Source: Branchiostoma lanceolatum
Lineage: Eukaryota; Chordata; Leptocardii; Amphioxiformes; Branchiostomatidae
Assembly (NCBI RefSeq): GCF_035083965.1
Contig: NC_089732.1
Location: 16,285,424-16,349,423, forward strand
Length of the DNA: 64,000 nt
Reading direction: 5' to 3'
Made by a program: the position numbers and the translations under genes. Shown here in pieces: positions 37,601-42,521 of the stretch. The stretch's first letter is position 1. The number at the start of each line of letters is the position of its first letter. The notes below the pieces were generated by a model that had not been told where the DNA came from, made no database searches, and saw only the letters and a list, made by a program, of their open reading frames with translations.

Positions 37601-40488
37601 TACAATACTTCGATTGACATGTTCTTCTTCATCCAATCCTTATATCCTAAGCGGGCCGAAGAATACACCAGGTGAAGAACATCATGAAGAAGGTTAAGAC
37701 CACCATCATGCAACACGACAGCACGAGGTCACTTGAGTTCAAGTTCTGGGACAAGTTACGTCAGGAGTGCCTGGACCCCGAGATCGCGCTCTTCAGTACT
37801 GATACGGACATCAGGTAAATGCTTCGGTCCCATTTCCAATCCAGGGCCCGGCCGGGCTGTTTGCAAAAACAAAACAAAAAATTTATATCAAGAAAATACA
37901 CAATGTATGGTCAGGTAAATATCTTTAAGATTTGTGTCTTTTGTTGTCTTTTATGTAATATTTTCGTTCCCACAAGCTGCCCCGGCCGGGCCCCGGATTG
38001 GAAATGGGACCAAAGCATAAACTGGGCTTCACACAAAACTGATATTTGATTTATTGGTTTGGCTGTGAAAGGCATTCAGTCAATCGTTCTAACTTTATAG
38101 CAAAGTGCACAATATATAATATGACTTCCTGAGATTCTATGCTTTTCAATAGAAAATGAAGAAACTTCATCCATTATATGCAATACCTATGACAGAGTAA
38201 TACTTTTTTGTTGTCTATGTCTATGCATTGTACAAACATGCAACTGTATTATAATACTGTATTACATATGTTTGTATGTACTTCATTTGCCAAATAGATA
38301 CACAAACAGTATGCAAATGCAACCGGTTGGTATCACAAAATGGCTTCACTGCACATGACAAATATTTGACATAAACAAAATCAATTAGTAATCATCTAAC
38401 TATAGTAAGGTCATCATTGTGCCTTCGACTATCATTTCAGAACGCAGCTTGTGCAGTTACGTAACTCGTGGATCCGGGTCCTCCTGGTGCTGAACGTGAT
38501 GTGGATCACGCTGATCGTGTCCCTGACGTACGTGCCCGAGCTCAGACTGTGGGACGCCAACCCGCTTAGTCTGCTTTCTCTGCTTGTGTTCGGCGTTCTA
38601 CAGGTAAGCCGTGTAGTGTTCTTACGGATCGAGTAGTCGAGGGTTCGAATCTCAGACCTCAGACTGTGGGACGCCAACACGCTCAGACTGCTTTCTCTGC
38701 TGGCGTTCGGCGTTCTACAGGTAAGCCGTGTAGTGTAAATAGTGTTTCCTTAGTCTTCTTACGAATCAGGTAGTCCAGGGTTCGAATCTCATGCTGCTAC
38801 TGGTAAGCCGTGAAGTGTTATGTTATATAGTGGTTATCAACCCTCCTTATAGATCTGATAGTCCAGGCTTAGGTTTGAATCTTAGACATCCGCTGTGGGA
38901 CGCTAACCCCCTGGAGTCTAACTCGGAATATAGCTGCCTGCAAACAAATACTGTGTGGTATTGTACACGCTCACACACATACATTTCTTACATTCAGAAA
39001 CAAAGTGAGGGAGAGAGAGAGAGACAGATAGACAGACATATAGAGAAAGACGGACGTCAAACATACTTCATCCAAGGGTTGAATTTAAAAAAAACATTGA
39101 TAAGTATCGAATTCTTTGCTACAAAGCGTTGTGCTATTCTAACATTACCTTGCTACATTTTCAGTTGCTTCAATTCCTGACGATGTTCTATCACCGGGTG
39201 CGGACTCTACTCCACTACCTGGCGCGGTTGCCTTACCCAGCATCCTTCAAGATGCGTACCAAAGGAACCGGAAATGGCAAGGCTGACGTCATAGAGATCA
39301 AATATCCTGGTCAGATATTTTTTCTGTTATTAAACCTAATTTTTGGGCGTTCTTGTTACTTTTTAATCGTTACTTATATGCAAAATCCATTCTTTTTGTA
39401 AATTTCAACATAACAATTATGTAACAACCATATGTTATGTTCATCGCAGTTCTGATTTCATCAATAGCAACATTCATTTTCTTTATACCTGTGGACTATA
39501 TTTGGACCCTGTCCTATTACGGAAACTTACTTTTACAAACAAACAAACGAACAAACAAAAACAGTACCTCCGTTTCACAGAGATCAAATAGTAATGTTTA
39601 TTGTTTATTTCAGGCTCGATGCCCCATATTGACAAACACACATACACATTTATAGGCAAACACATCTTAAACACATTGCTAAATATTCACAGTTGGTTTA
39701 CTTAAAGAAAGAATAGTACCATCAGGACGCCACGCCACAGGGAGGCCCCCTTAAAATAGGGTCACATTTCCAAGCCGGGGCCCGACCGGGCTGTTTGAGA
39801 AAGCAAAGAATAGAAAATGCATATCAAGAATATACACAATTTATGACAAGGAGTCAGTTTTTAACGTTTTGTGTGTTTTGTTGTCTATTATCTTTTTTTT
39901 GTTCCCGAAACCTACCCGGCCGAGTCCCGCTTTGGAAATGTGACCCTAGCATTACCGAAAGACGGAATAGTCGACGGTAGTTTCGCCAAAAAGGACTGGA
40001 AGGGAAGTCCTCCTTCCAAACGGAGCAGCAGCTTAATGATACCATCCCATTATCCCCATACCCTAACAGTCGAGAGACAAACGATCACGAGTACATCGAT
40101 TTCCGGCGCTTGGCGTCAAAGGTGTCCACACGCATATGTACAAAAGTTCACTATTGCTAGTGCTTCTCGGTTGAGACAACAGAATTTTAAGACCGTCGTT
40201 ATAGGCAACCCGTAGTCTATGGATGGTTCTACGTCTATAGCTAGACCAAAGCTGATCACAGGACAATGCGCTACAGTGTAACGATACATTGGTAGTTCAT
40301 TACTAATCTTAAGAACTATGCAGCAGCAGTACAACGAGTCTTTACTGTGACAAGTCTCTTTTACAGATCCGGAAGCTGACTTGTCGCAGGGAGCATCTCG
40401 TCGACCATCCTTATTCCGTTGGCACAGACATGACCAACCGCAACACTGGCCAGGGGCGCGAACAAACCCGGTTTATGAGGAGGACTAA
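4270..40488 (+). CDS. chs: Chitin synthase with inserted F5/8C and SAM domains (gene span, 29 exons)
   Basis: A processive family 2 glycosyltransferase of the plasma membrane that polymerises GlcNAc from UDP-GlcNAc. The 29 exons listed separately join without a phase break into 1,690 codons plus TAA. Motifs seen, with residue numbers: [10 protein letters not shown] ending at 481; HIFFD (D513); RWSQVMYM (592-599); D-A-D (773-775); [10 protein letters not shown] with E875/D876; QRRRW (912-916); WGTRE (1230-1234). These are the known hallmarks of animal chitin synthases. Unusual parts: F5/8C domain at about 607-761 inside the catalytic core, Cys-rich SAM-like domain at about 1059-1156 between membrane helices, two SAM domains at about 1350-1494. 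Codon 1032 is TGA (25979-25981), so this allele or assembly may not give a full protein. The start ATG has a good context (AAGAACATGG) and follows an in-frame TAG. Confidence 0.93.
6945..7110 (+). repeat. tRNA-derived SINE
   Basis: The tRNA-like head has A-box TGGCGTAATGGATAAAACA and B-box AGTTCGAACCC. Flanking sequence lacks a 7-bp acceptor stem pairing, so it is read as a SINE and not a functional tRNA. Confidence 0.55.
7928..8050 (+). repeat. tRNA-derived SINE fragment
   Basis: Head with 'gtttgcgtaacggttagaac' and B-box GGGTTCGAATCC, then 'ttctta ctccacccaagtgta', resembling the body of the other SINE copies. Confidence 0.55.
8590..8700 (-). repeat. tRNA-derived SINE, reverse copy
   Basis: On the minus strand there is a B-box GGTTCGAATCCC followed by 'gtgaaaggtactttatacgaatttcctcactcc', the shared SINE body. 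Confidence 0.55.
8807..8957. repeat. (CA)n-rich simple repeat
   Basis: About 150 bp of interrupted CA dinucleotides with CG and TA variants. The ORFs across it are artefacts of low complexity. Confidence 0.9.
9815..10010. repeat. GC-rich degenerate repeat (CCCGCGAGAT-like)
   Basis: Many short blocks such as 'gcgggacgt' and 'cgcgagat'. The sequence 12900-13105 contains the same blocks in inverse order and orientation, beside 'cagtacag...ctcgagatatgcatca'. Confidence 0.55.
10915..11229. mobile_element. Foldback MITE
   Basis: Long inverted repeat. The left end 'gaataaaaatactcttttttacacaact' and 'gagatttattcc.ccgacgtttcgg' pair with the right 'ccgaaacgtcggcggaataaatctc' and 'gttgtgtaaaaaagagtctttttattc'. 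The 'gcagcacaggtgttgctgctta' block is mirrored near the centre. Confidence 0.85.
11364..12289. mobile_element. piggyBac-like non-autonomous element
   Basis: Flanked by TTAA on both sides. Terminal inverted repeats are CCCTATCTAGACCGGG and CCCGGTCTAGATAGGG. TTAA target duplication with CCC...GGG ends is typical of piggyBac elements. It is about 920 bp long with no transposase ORF. The inside is AT-rich and carries many ATGACGTAAT/GACGTCA motifs. Confidence 0.82.
12900..13105. repeat. GC-rich degenerate repeat, inverse copy
   Basis: Blocks such as 'ttccgcgggat' and 'cccgtgggacgtc', ending 'gatgcatatctcgagggctgtactg', which is the inverse of the start of 9815-10010. Confidence 0.55.
13255..13535 (-). 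repeat. tRNA-derived SINE, reverse copy
   Basis: On the minus strand: 'gtgcaagtggtaacgcaac', then B-box GGGGTTCGATCC, then a body ending in 'gtaaaagaacccaacacac'. Confidence 0.5.
14225..14259. repeat. (GTTT)n simple repeat
   Basis: Eight uninterrupted GTTT units, 150 bp upstream of exon 2. Confidence 0.9.
14410..15088 (+). CDS. chs: Chitin synthase exon 2 (multi-pass membrane block)
   Basis: Acceptor ctttccccccag, donor ACAG|gtacgt, phase 0 in and 1 out. This 226-codon exon encodes about six hydrophobic helices (such as [18 protein letters not shown] and [13 protein letters not shown]), matching the N-terminal membrane block that precedes the GT2 core in animal chitin synthases. The AGLTDVC and [11 protein letters not shown] stretches lie in the loops. 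Confidence 0.9.
15295..15472. mobile_element. Short TIR MITE (family A), intron 2
   Basis: Ends are 'agggtccgaccggactgttt' and 'acccggccgggtctcgctttggaaatatgaccct'. The same organisation is found at 37826-38011 and 39757-39948. Confidence 0.75.
15546..15733 (+). CDS. chs: Chitin synthase exon 3
   Basis: Acceptor tattttcag, donor GCCCAG|gtagag, phase 1 in and 0 out. It encodes [14 protein letters not shown], a soluble segment and one membrane helix ([18 protein letters not shown]). The reading frame stays open for 45 codons past the donor, through a 33-bp tandem repeat. Confidence 0.88.
15773..15868 (+). repeat. 33-bp tandem repeat, three copies
   Basis: Three copies of a unit reading (I)MRSTETACI, starting 40 bp after the exon 3 donor and ending in TAA at 15866-15868. 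It is open in the frame of exon 3. Confidence 0.85.
15869..16066. mobile_element. Foldback MITE
   Basis: 'cagcgggacgt' and 'taacattcgaa...aagaacgtattttgcgatta' pair with 'taatcgcaaaatacgttctta' and 'tcgaatgttggctta...catcccgctg'. Confidence 0.8.
16487..16639 (+). CDS. chs: Chitin synthase exon 4 (entry to catalytic domain)
   Basis: Acceptor ctttcccag, donor CACGAG|gtttgt, phase 0-0, 51 codons. It contains [18 protein letters not shown] followed by a basic segment and [10 protein letters not shown]. The last motif corresponds to the conserved ATMWHE-type motif at the start of the chitin synthase GT2 domain. Confidence 0.92.
17132..17309 (+). CDS. chs: Chitin synthase exon 5 (HIFFD motif)
   Basis: Acceptor tgctgttaag, donor GAACG|gtgggg, phase 0 in and 1 out. 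It encodes [15 protein letters not shown] and [12 protein letters not shown]. In animal chitin synthases this position usually reads HIFFDDA; here the second Asp is Gly. The donor was chosen because it is the one that keeps phase with exon 6. Confidence 0.87.
17820..18222 (+). repeat. 80-bp tandem array of partial exon 6 copies
   Basis: Units begin at 17821 (diverged), 17901, 17981, 18061 and 18141, with exactly 80-bp spacing; the real exon is the sixth at 18221. Each includes the acceptor gttcttag and the first half of exon 6 (PEDILQQC), but not the donor. Read from any of the near-identical copies the frame ends at the TAG of the next acceptor. Confidence 0.9.
18223..18359 (+). CDS. chs: Chitin synthase exon 6
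   Basis: Acceptor gttcttag, donor GTTCTG|gtgagt, phase 1 in and 0 out. It encodes [19 protein letters not shown], then QWKLHYGSG and [11 protein letters not shown], matching the TPYGGRL.W...HLKDK region before the RWSQVMYM motif. Its first half is repeated five times immediately upstream with an 80-bp period. Confidence 0.9.
18555..18615 (+). CDS. chs: Chitin synthase exon 7 (RWSQVMYM motif)
   Basis: Acceptor cacatatag, donor TACGCAG|gtaaag, phase 0 in and 1 out. The 20-codon exon reads [28 protein letters not shown] is one of the most conserved chitin synthase motifs. In usual family members the D-x-D strand follows after a short loop; here the F5/8C exons follow. Confidence 0.93.
18782..18945 (+). 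repeat. Dispersed repeat, copy 2 (intron 7)
   Basis: Second copy of the 3734-3890 repeat, in the intron just before the F5/8C exons. Confidence 0.6.
19297..19469 (+). CDS. chs: Chitin synthase exon 8: F5/8C (discoidin) domain, N-terminal part
   Basis: Acceptor taattttcag, donor CACCAG|gtgaac, phase 1 in and 0 out. It encodes [19 protein letters not shown], then HQARLNAVG and [21 protein letters not shown] and ARLN are hallmarks of F5/8 type C domains. The Cys that normally precedes PLGM is absent; Tyr-Phe-His is found there. Confidence 0.93.
19738..19791 (+). repeat. Partial upstream copy of exon 9 acceptor
   Basis: 'tgcctttgtccagtcgttgcag' followed by 'acatggttgtgactggagttgtgact', matching the exon 9 acceptor and start but lacking 14 nt of coding sequence. 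Confidence 0.85.
19885..20031 (+). CDS. chs: Chitin synthase exon 9: F5/8C domain, middle
   Basis: Acceptor gtcgttgcag, donor CCGGTG|gtaggt, phase 0-0, 49 codons. It encodes [37 protein letters not shown] and a basic end. This is the classical LDLG...VTGV.TQG...WV..Y...YS.D...W core of discoidin domains. A partial copy of its 5' end lies at 19738-19791. Confidence 0.94.
20757..20901 (+). CDS. chs: Chitin synthase exon 10: F5/8C domain, C-terminal part
   Basis: Acceptor cgttccag, donor AAAACGG|gtacgt, phase 0 in and 1 out. It encodes [13 protein letters not shown], then [18 protein letters not shown] and MRVELLGYC, the end of the discoidin fold. The final Cys is kept (YC) although its usual N-terminal partner is missing. 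Exons 8-10 together are 465 nt and bounded by phase 1 introns on both sides. Confidence 0.94.
21471..21667 (+). CDS. chs: Chitin synthase exon 11 (D-x-D catalytic motif)
   Basis: Acceptor tccattttag, donor CAAAAG|gtgagg, phase 1 in and 0 out. It encodes [18 protein letters not shown], where D773-A-D775 takes the place of the LDGD donor-sugar/metal-binding motif. [20 protein letters not shown] and the EYA/GHWFQK-type motif follow. Confidence 0.94.
21991..23722. mobile_element. 1.73-kb palindrome (giant foldback) in intron 11
   Basis: Two arms of about 860 bp are near-perfect reverse complements, with the centre near 22855 and almost no spacer. Matching marks include the outer ends 'aagcccagg.t...ttacacatag' and 'ctatgtgtaacctgggctt', the block 'ggatcatggctagctttaatac' against its complement at 23330-23360, and GCCGAACACCAGCCGA sub-repeats. 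No ORF of note. Confidence 0.92.
23896..24063 (+). CDS. chs: Chitin synthase exon 12 ([10 protein letters not shown] motif)
   Basis: Acceptor ggctccccag, donor CTCATG|gtaaga, phase 0-0, 56 codons. It encodes [19 protein letters not shown] and [11 protein letters not shown]. The Asp of GED is the expected general base. The exon is separated from exon 11 by an intron holding a 1.73-kb palindrome. Confidence 0.95.
24413..24668 (+). CDS. chs: Chitin synthase exon 13 (QRRRW motif, first C-terminal membrane helix)
   Basis: Acceptor gattctccag, donor ATGGCTG|gtaagg, phase 0 in and 1 out. It encodes [37 protein letters not shown] and a membrane helix ([19 protein letters not shown]). QRRRW binds the growing polymer in processive GT2 enzymes. 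Confidence 0.95.
25242..25366 (+). CDS. chs: Chitin synthase exon 14 (membrane helices)
   Basis: Acceptor gttgatttcag, donor CTCAAG|gtattt, phase 1 in and 0 out. It encodes [35 protein letters not shown] and DTQLK. AK.DTQLK is typical of the C-terminal membrane block of animal chitin synthases. Confidence 0.92.
25533..25860 (+). repeat. Three partial copies of exon 15 with acceptor
   Basis: 'cag|TGGGCGAA' recurs at 25533, 25672 and 25791 before the real exon at 25916 (spacings 139, 119 and 125 bp). The copy at 25672 matches [11 protein letters not shown] exactly. None has the downstream part or the donor of exon 15. Confidence 0.9.
25916..26060 (+). CDS. chs: Chitin synthase exon 15 with in-frame TGA
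   Basis: Acceptor atcctgttgcag, donor CAGAAAA|gtacgt, phase 0 in and 1 out. It begins [20 protein letters not shown], the expected helix after DTQLK. The 22nd codon is TGA (25979-25981). The frame then stays open as [19 protein letters not shown] to a good donor in the right phase. This suggests a recent nonsense change, possibly CGA to TGA, or a sequence error. Three upstream partial copies of this exon exist. Confidence 0.8.
26580..26739 (+). CDS. chs: Chitin synthase exon 16 (Cys-rich start of SAM-like insert)
   Basis: Acceptor atttcctatag, donor AATACAG|gtgagc, phase 1 in and 2 out. It encodes [18 protein letters not shown], then [16 protein letters not shown] and [19 protein letters not shown] resembles the first helix of SAM domains. 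Seven cysteines and three N-glycosylation sequons (NWS, NVS, NIS) suggest that it faces outside. Confidence 0.83.
26950..27830 (+). mobile_element. 5'-truncated CR1/L2-like LINE in intron 16
   Basis: An open stretch from about 26971 encodes the C-terminal part of a non-LTR reverse transcriptase [19 protein letters not shown], a later LFVHKVVYN and [14 protein letters not shown]. It lacks the RT catalytic part and ends in an AATAAACAATAAACAAAT tail. Confidence 0.8.
28064..28194 (+). CDS. chs: Chitin synthase exon 17 (second half of SAM-like insert)
   Basis: Acceptor cgcctttaatag, donor GAAAACG|gtgaac, phase 2 in and 1 out. It encodes [20 protein letters not shown] and [14 protein letters not shown], the 'G..L..L....L' and final-helix pattern of SAM domains. 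The acceptor eight bases upstream of the obvious ttccag was chosen because only it keeps phase with exon 16. Exons 16-17 total 291 nt, a phase 1-1 cassette. Confidence 0.8.
28508..28684. mobile_element. Foldback MITE (AGTTACTCAAGCAACTGGAT family)
   Basis: Nearly perfect inverted repeat: 'aaatagttactcaagcaactggataaa' pairs with 'tttatccagttgcttgagtaactattt'. The centre carries two copies of 'cagtcactgacgaaagatagcgga'. Single-arm relatives lie at 4174-4225, 16104-16185 and 29538-29600. Confidence 0.9.
28800..29024 (+). CDS. chs: Chitin synthase exon 18 (membrane helices, start of WGTRE)
   Basis: Acceptor cctctccag, donor TCATGGG|gtaagt, phase 1-1. It encodes a Pro-rich linker, a helix ([20 protein letters not shown]), [20 protein letters not shown] and [12 protein letters not shown], leading into WGTRE. 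Three copies of its 3' half with the donor follow downstream. Confidence 0.93.
29079..29492 (+). repeat. Three tandem copies of the 3' half of exon 18 with donor
   Basis: Copies at 29079-29181, 29242-29344 and about 29400-29492 follow the real exon at spacings of about 157-163 bp. The first two are nearly identical to it ([18 protein letters not shown]). The last has a deletion that breaks the frame. With their visible acceptor gttgttag, the copies enter in the wrong phase for exon 17 or 18. Confidence 0.9.
29998..30115. repeat. GC-rich foldback
   Basis: 'gtattccgcatcaccctcgg' and 'gggtcggatcgccc' pair with 'gggcgatccgaccc' and 'cctcgggtgatacgaaatac', forming a long hairpin with a loop near 'ctacggccg'. 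Confidence 0.8.
30417..30507 (+). CDS. chs: Chitin synthase exon 19 (completes WGTRE)
   Basis: Acceptor cttttcag, donor TGTGCAG|gtcagt, phase 1 in and 2 out. It reads [20 protein letters not shown], completing the WGTRE signature of animal chitin synthases. Confidence 0.92.
30780..30806. repeat. (AAAC)n simple repeat
   Basis: Seven AAAC units close to the acceptor of exon 20. Confidence 0.85.
30844..30974 (+). CDS. chs: Chitin synthase exon 20 (acidic linker)
   Basis: Acceptor cccaacaaag, donor CTACTAG|gtaaga, phase 2 in and 1 out. It encodes [14 protein letters not shown] followed by a Ser/Glu/Asp-rich stretch, probably a disordered linker between the membrane block and the SAM pair. Confidence 0.85.
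33320..33515 (-). repeat. SINE-like repeat in intron 20
   Basis: Carries 'cactcacaccgggaaggacccctact' and 'gtgcagtgggttctttaacgtgc', shared with 49020-49110 and with the body of the 3320 copy. It lies about 50 bp upstream of exon 21. Confidence 0.5.
33564..33754 (+). CDS. chs: Chitin synthase exon 21 (linker and start of SAM domain 2)
   Basis: Acceptor ctcacaaaag, donor CTAAGG|gtaagg, phase 1 in and 0 out. The first part is Gly/Ser/His-rich. The end ([12 protein letters not shown]) leads into the SAM fold completed by exons 22-23. Confidence 0.85.
34255..34326 (+). CDS. chs: Chitin synthase exon 22 (SAM domain 2, middle)
   Basis: Acceptor tttgttccag, donor AACAAG|gtttgt, phase 0-0, 24 codons: [20 protein letters not shown] plus VTNK. 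This is the helix 2-3 region of a SAM domain (Y...F.E.G.....I...T..DL). Confidence 0.86.
34363..34546. repeat. Two adjacent foldbacks in intron 22
   Basis: 'caacatgttgtcttgggttt' pairs with 'aaccccaagagaacatgttg' (34363-34447). Directly after, 'tggtatctaaccagcactagtg' pairs with 'cactagtgctggtcagatacca' (34470-34546). Confidence 0.8.
34860..35217 (-). repeat. Family B repeat, reverse copy in intron 22
   Basis: Reverse complement of the first part of the 1118-1920 repeat (GTGGGTCTGTATGTATGTCA and AAGTTCGAAAATGG-like segments). It ends in TCTTCGCGGCGAAGATAAT, 40 bp before exon 23. Confidence 0.75.
35257..35355 (+). CDS. chs: Chitin synthase exon 23 (SAM domain 2, end)
   Basis: Acceptor aatgctag, donor ATCCCG|gtaagg, phase 0-0. 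It reads [20 protein letters not shown] followed by KKLPE, the DL..lGI.k..H...l...I end of a SAM domain. A repeat-family copy ends 40 bp upstream of the acceptor. Confidence 0.9.
36163..36313 (+). CDS. chs: Chitin synthase exon 24 (SAM domain 3)
   Basis: Acceptor ttgccccag, donor AAAATGG|gtacgt, phase 0 in and 1 out. It encodes [20 protein letters not shown] and [18 protein letters not shown], a clear SAM domain (W L..i...Y...F......L..L...dl...). Confidence 0.93.
36917..37177 (+). repeat. 137-bp intronic tandem duplication before exon 25
   Basis: 'caatttgtatgattataaatttaagt' followed by 'ggata.cgtcaagaaa' and 'aatacctcatatcttg' occurs at 36917 and again at 37054. The second copy runs up to the acceptor region of exon 25. 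Confidence 0.85.
37201..37254 (+). CDS. chs: Chitin synthase exon 25 (end of SAM domain 3)
   Basis: Acceptor ctcaacccag, donor GAAGAAA|gtatgt, phase 1-1, 54 nt. It reads [18 protein letters not shown], the final SAM helix. The intron just upstream contains a 137-bp tandem duplication. Confidence 0.87.
37652..37814 (+). CDS. chs: Chitin synthase exon 26
   Basis: Acceptor tatatcctaag, donor ACATCAG|gtaaat, phase 1 in and 2 out. It encodes [19 protein letters not shown] and [19 protein letters not shown], an amphipathic basic segment before the last membrane helices. The more obvious acceptor (acaccag) would break the frame, so the upstream one was chosen. A MITE starts 12 bp after the exon. 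Confidence 0.85.
37826..38011. mobile_element. Short TIR MITE (family A), intron 26
   Basis: 'ggtcccatttccaatccagg' at the left mirrors 'ccggattggaaatgggacc' at the right, with a CCCGGCCGGG block at each end. It begins 12 bp after the exon 26 boundary. Confidence 0.85.
38441..38603 (+). CDS. chs: Chitin synthase exon 27 (penultimate membrane helices)
   Basis: Acceptor atcatttcag, donor CTACAG|gtaagc, phase 2 in and 0 out. It encodes [20 protein letters not shown] and [13 protein letters not shown], the L.LRN......NA.W helix pattern of the chitin synthase C-terminus. Its 3' end is partly repeated downstream. Confidence 0.92.
38657..38925 (+). repeat. Partial tandem copies of the exon 27 3' end
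   Basis: A good copy at 38657-38735 (CTCAGACTGTGGGACGCCAA ... GTTCTACAG|gtaagc), a donor-only copy near 38800-38822, and a short piece at 38885-38920 (CGCTGTGGGACGCTAAC). Each is preceded by a similar 'gtagtc.agggttcgaatct' intron segment. Confidence 0.85.
39165..39309 (+). CDS. chs: Chitin synthase exon 28
   Basis: Acceptor acattttcag, donor TATCCTG|gtcaga, phase 0 in and 1 out. It encodes [20 protein letters not shown] then a basic stretch and [11 protein letters not shown]. It completes the last membrane helix and starts the tail. Confidence 0.9.
39757..39948. mobile_element. Short TIR MITE (family A), intron 28
   Basis: 'agggtcacatttccaagccg' mirrors 'gctttggaaatgtgaccct'. The inner part (AAAATGCATATCAAGAATAT) matches the intron 2 copy. 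A half-copy is seen at 9395-9448. Confidence 0.85.
40367..40488 (+). CDS. chs: Chitin synthase exon 29 (stop codon)
   Basis: Acceptor cttttacag, phase 1 in. It encodes [19 protein letters not shown] and ends NPVYEED-stop, TAA at 40486-40488. NPVY resembles an NPxY endocytic or adaptor-binding motif (inference). The first AATAAA downstream is at 41251. Confidence 0.87.
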
Positions 40489-41250
40489 AGCCCCTATCTC
40501 AGTGCACCGGCGTCGCTGCGCCCTAAACTGGATTTGTGATACCCTTGACTTAATAATGGGAATATCATTCAAATGTTTGACCAAAAAGACATCAAAAGTC
40601 AAAACACACAAAGCTTAAAAAGATTCGTTTTTTGTCGATGAAATTCGTTGAGTGCTTTGTCAATTCGATCGTGCCGCGGGTCCAGTGAGAGGGGGCTTAA
40701 GGAAGCCCATGATTTCCACTGCAGTACCAGTGGAAGCTGCTATGGGCCCAAAATATAACCATTGTCTTAAATTTTGCAATCTTGGTAGTCCTTCGAGTCG
40801 AAGATGACTGTCAGTGTCTCTCACGCATGATGTGACATTATGTGGCTTCTAATCTTAGTCCAAAACATCCCTACGTAACATATATCATATCAATCGGTCT
40901 ACGGAACCGCAAAAGAAAAGGAAACAGGATTTTGATTTTACCAGAAGAGTGTTACATATATAAGGTCAATTGTGTGTGTACTTTATCTTTTCTGAGGTTT
41001 GCTGCTGTTAATAATATGATCATTTTCTGTTTCATGCTGCTTTTGTGAAATCCGACAATTTTGCTGTTTATGTTGCTTTTGTGCAATCTGACAATTATGT
41101 TCGTTTATGTTGCTTGTTTTAAATCTAATGATTTTTTACTTAATGTCAATTATGTTAAATCTGATCGCTTTGCTTGTTGTGTTGCCTAATAGTATATTAA
41201 ATTCGATAACTTTATGCTTTATGTTACTTTTTTTCAAATCTGATCATTTT

Positions 41251-41256
41251 AATAAA
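41251..41256 (+). promoter_or_regulatory. Possible polyadenylation signal of chitin synthase
   Basis: First AATAAA after the stop codon, about 760 bp downstream. Nothing else marks the 3' end. Confidence 0.3.
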
Positions 41257-42521
41257 ATGTTTGCTCTGAGCATTACAAGGTCATTGTTTTCTACATTCAT
41301 TCAGTGCAAAAAATGTCCTACAACACGTTTGCGTACGCTTTCATTAGAGAGAAAAGACATGCTTCTATGTAGTATTTTAATGCATACAAGTTGAAATATA
41401 GTTGACAGGTACTAGCATAATGACAATTTGGTGTGAGAAGAAATGCCAGAAAAAAGTGCTCTTGGGAGCAATTGTCTAATGTGGAAATGTTACATAGTGG
41501 AACAATAGTAGTGTACATTTATAGATATTGATAAAGATACGCTAGGTCGCACATAGCTGAAGGTCCTAAATGAAATTAATTTTTTACCGTTAATTCGTAG
41601 TTATTAGGTAACATTTTTTAAAGTTCATTGCAAATTACTGCCCGTGGGCTAATTGCAAGTACATATAACACGGAGTGGACGGACAGACAATGATAAACAA
41701 TAAAACATATGACTACTCTAGTGTTGTTAACTACTGACACTAGGTTCTAACTTATTGGGTTCGGCTTCTTTTTCCGAGACAATGGGAGACGAATGATCCC
41801 ACTTTTTCTGTAATGTGTGGGATTTTGTGATGTTAAAAGGAGAGTTTTCTTATCGTCTGAAAACGTGGAGAAATTAGAACGGAAAATGGTGGCCTCTTTA
41901 AACAGCTTATTTCTATGGGAATCTTTGGTATGTAAATGATGACTTTGCGAGCATAACACAGCATTCATATTTGAATATATCAGCATACATTAGCTTATAT
42001 CGCTAAATTAATTGTGATCACCTACTTGCACAGTTTTCGGTCCAAAACTTGATTCTTGAACTTGGCTCAAGCAATAAAGAGTGTAAGTTATTACCTTAAT
42101 CAATATGATATAATAATTATAATGCTTCCATTGTTGCAGAATTTGAGAACTACCAGGCATCAAGTTAGAGTTAAATTGCATCTGAATCTTAAAGATTTAC
42201 ATCCGTATTCGACATACAGTAGTGGGAAAAGCATATCGGCAATTACATTTGTTCAAACTTTGTAACAATGTCCAAAATCGGGCACGAGGTCTAGCTCATA
42301 CGCAAACACATATATGACTAAGCTTTAAATTTGTGAACAAAAATGTTGGCGGGATAACAGAGAAGAGATTTGACAAATATATACTTGTATACACCAGATA
42401 ATACCATGCATATGATATCATACATATAATATTGAGTGTGTAAATATATATCATACACGAAAACTGGCAGTAAAATATTTCGTCCTCACTATGACCCAAT
42501 GGAGTTCCTTTACGTTCAGAG

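Noticed and set aside
37664..37814. Acceptor acaccag for exon 26
   Set aside because: It is a better-looking site, but starting there breaks the frame with exon 25; the site at 37650-37651 joins in phase.
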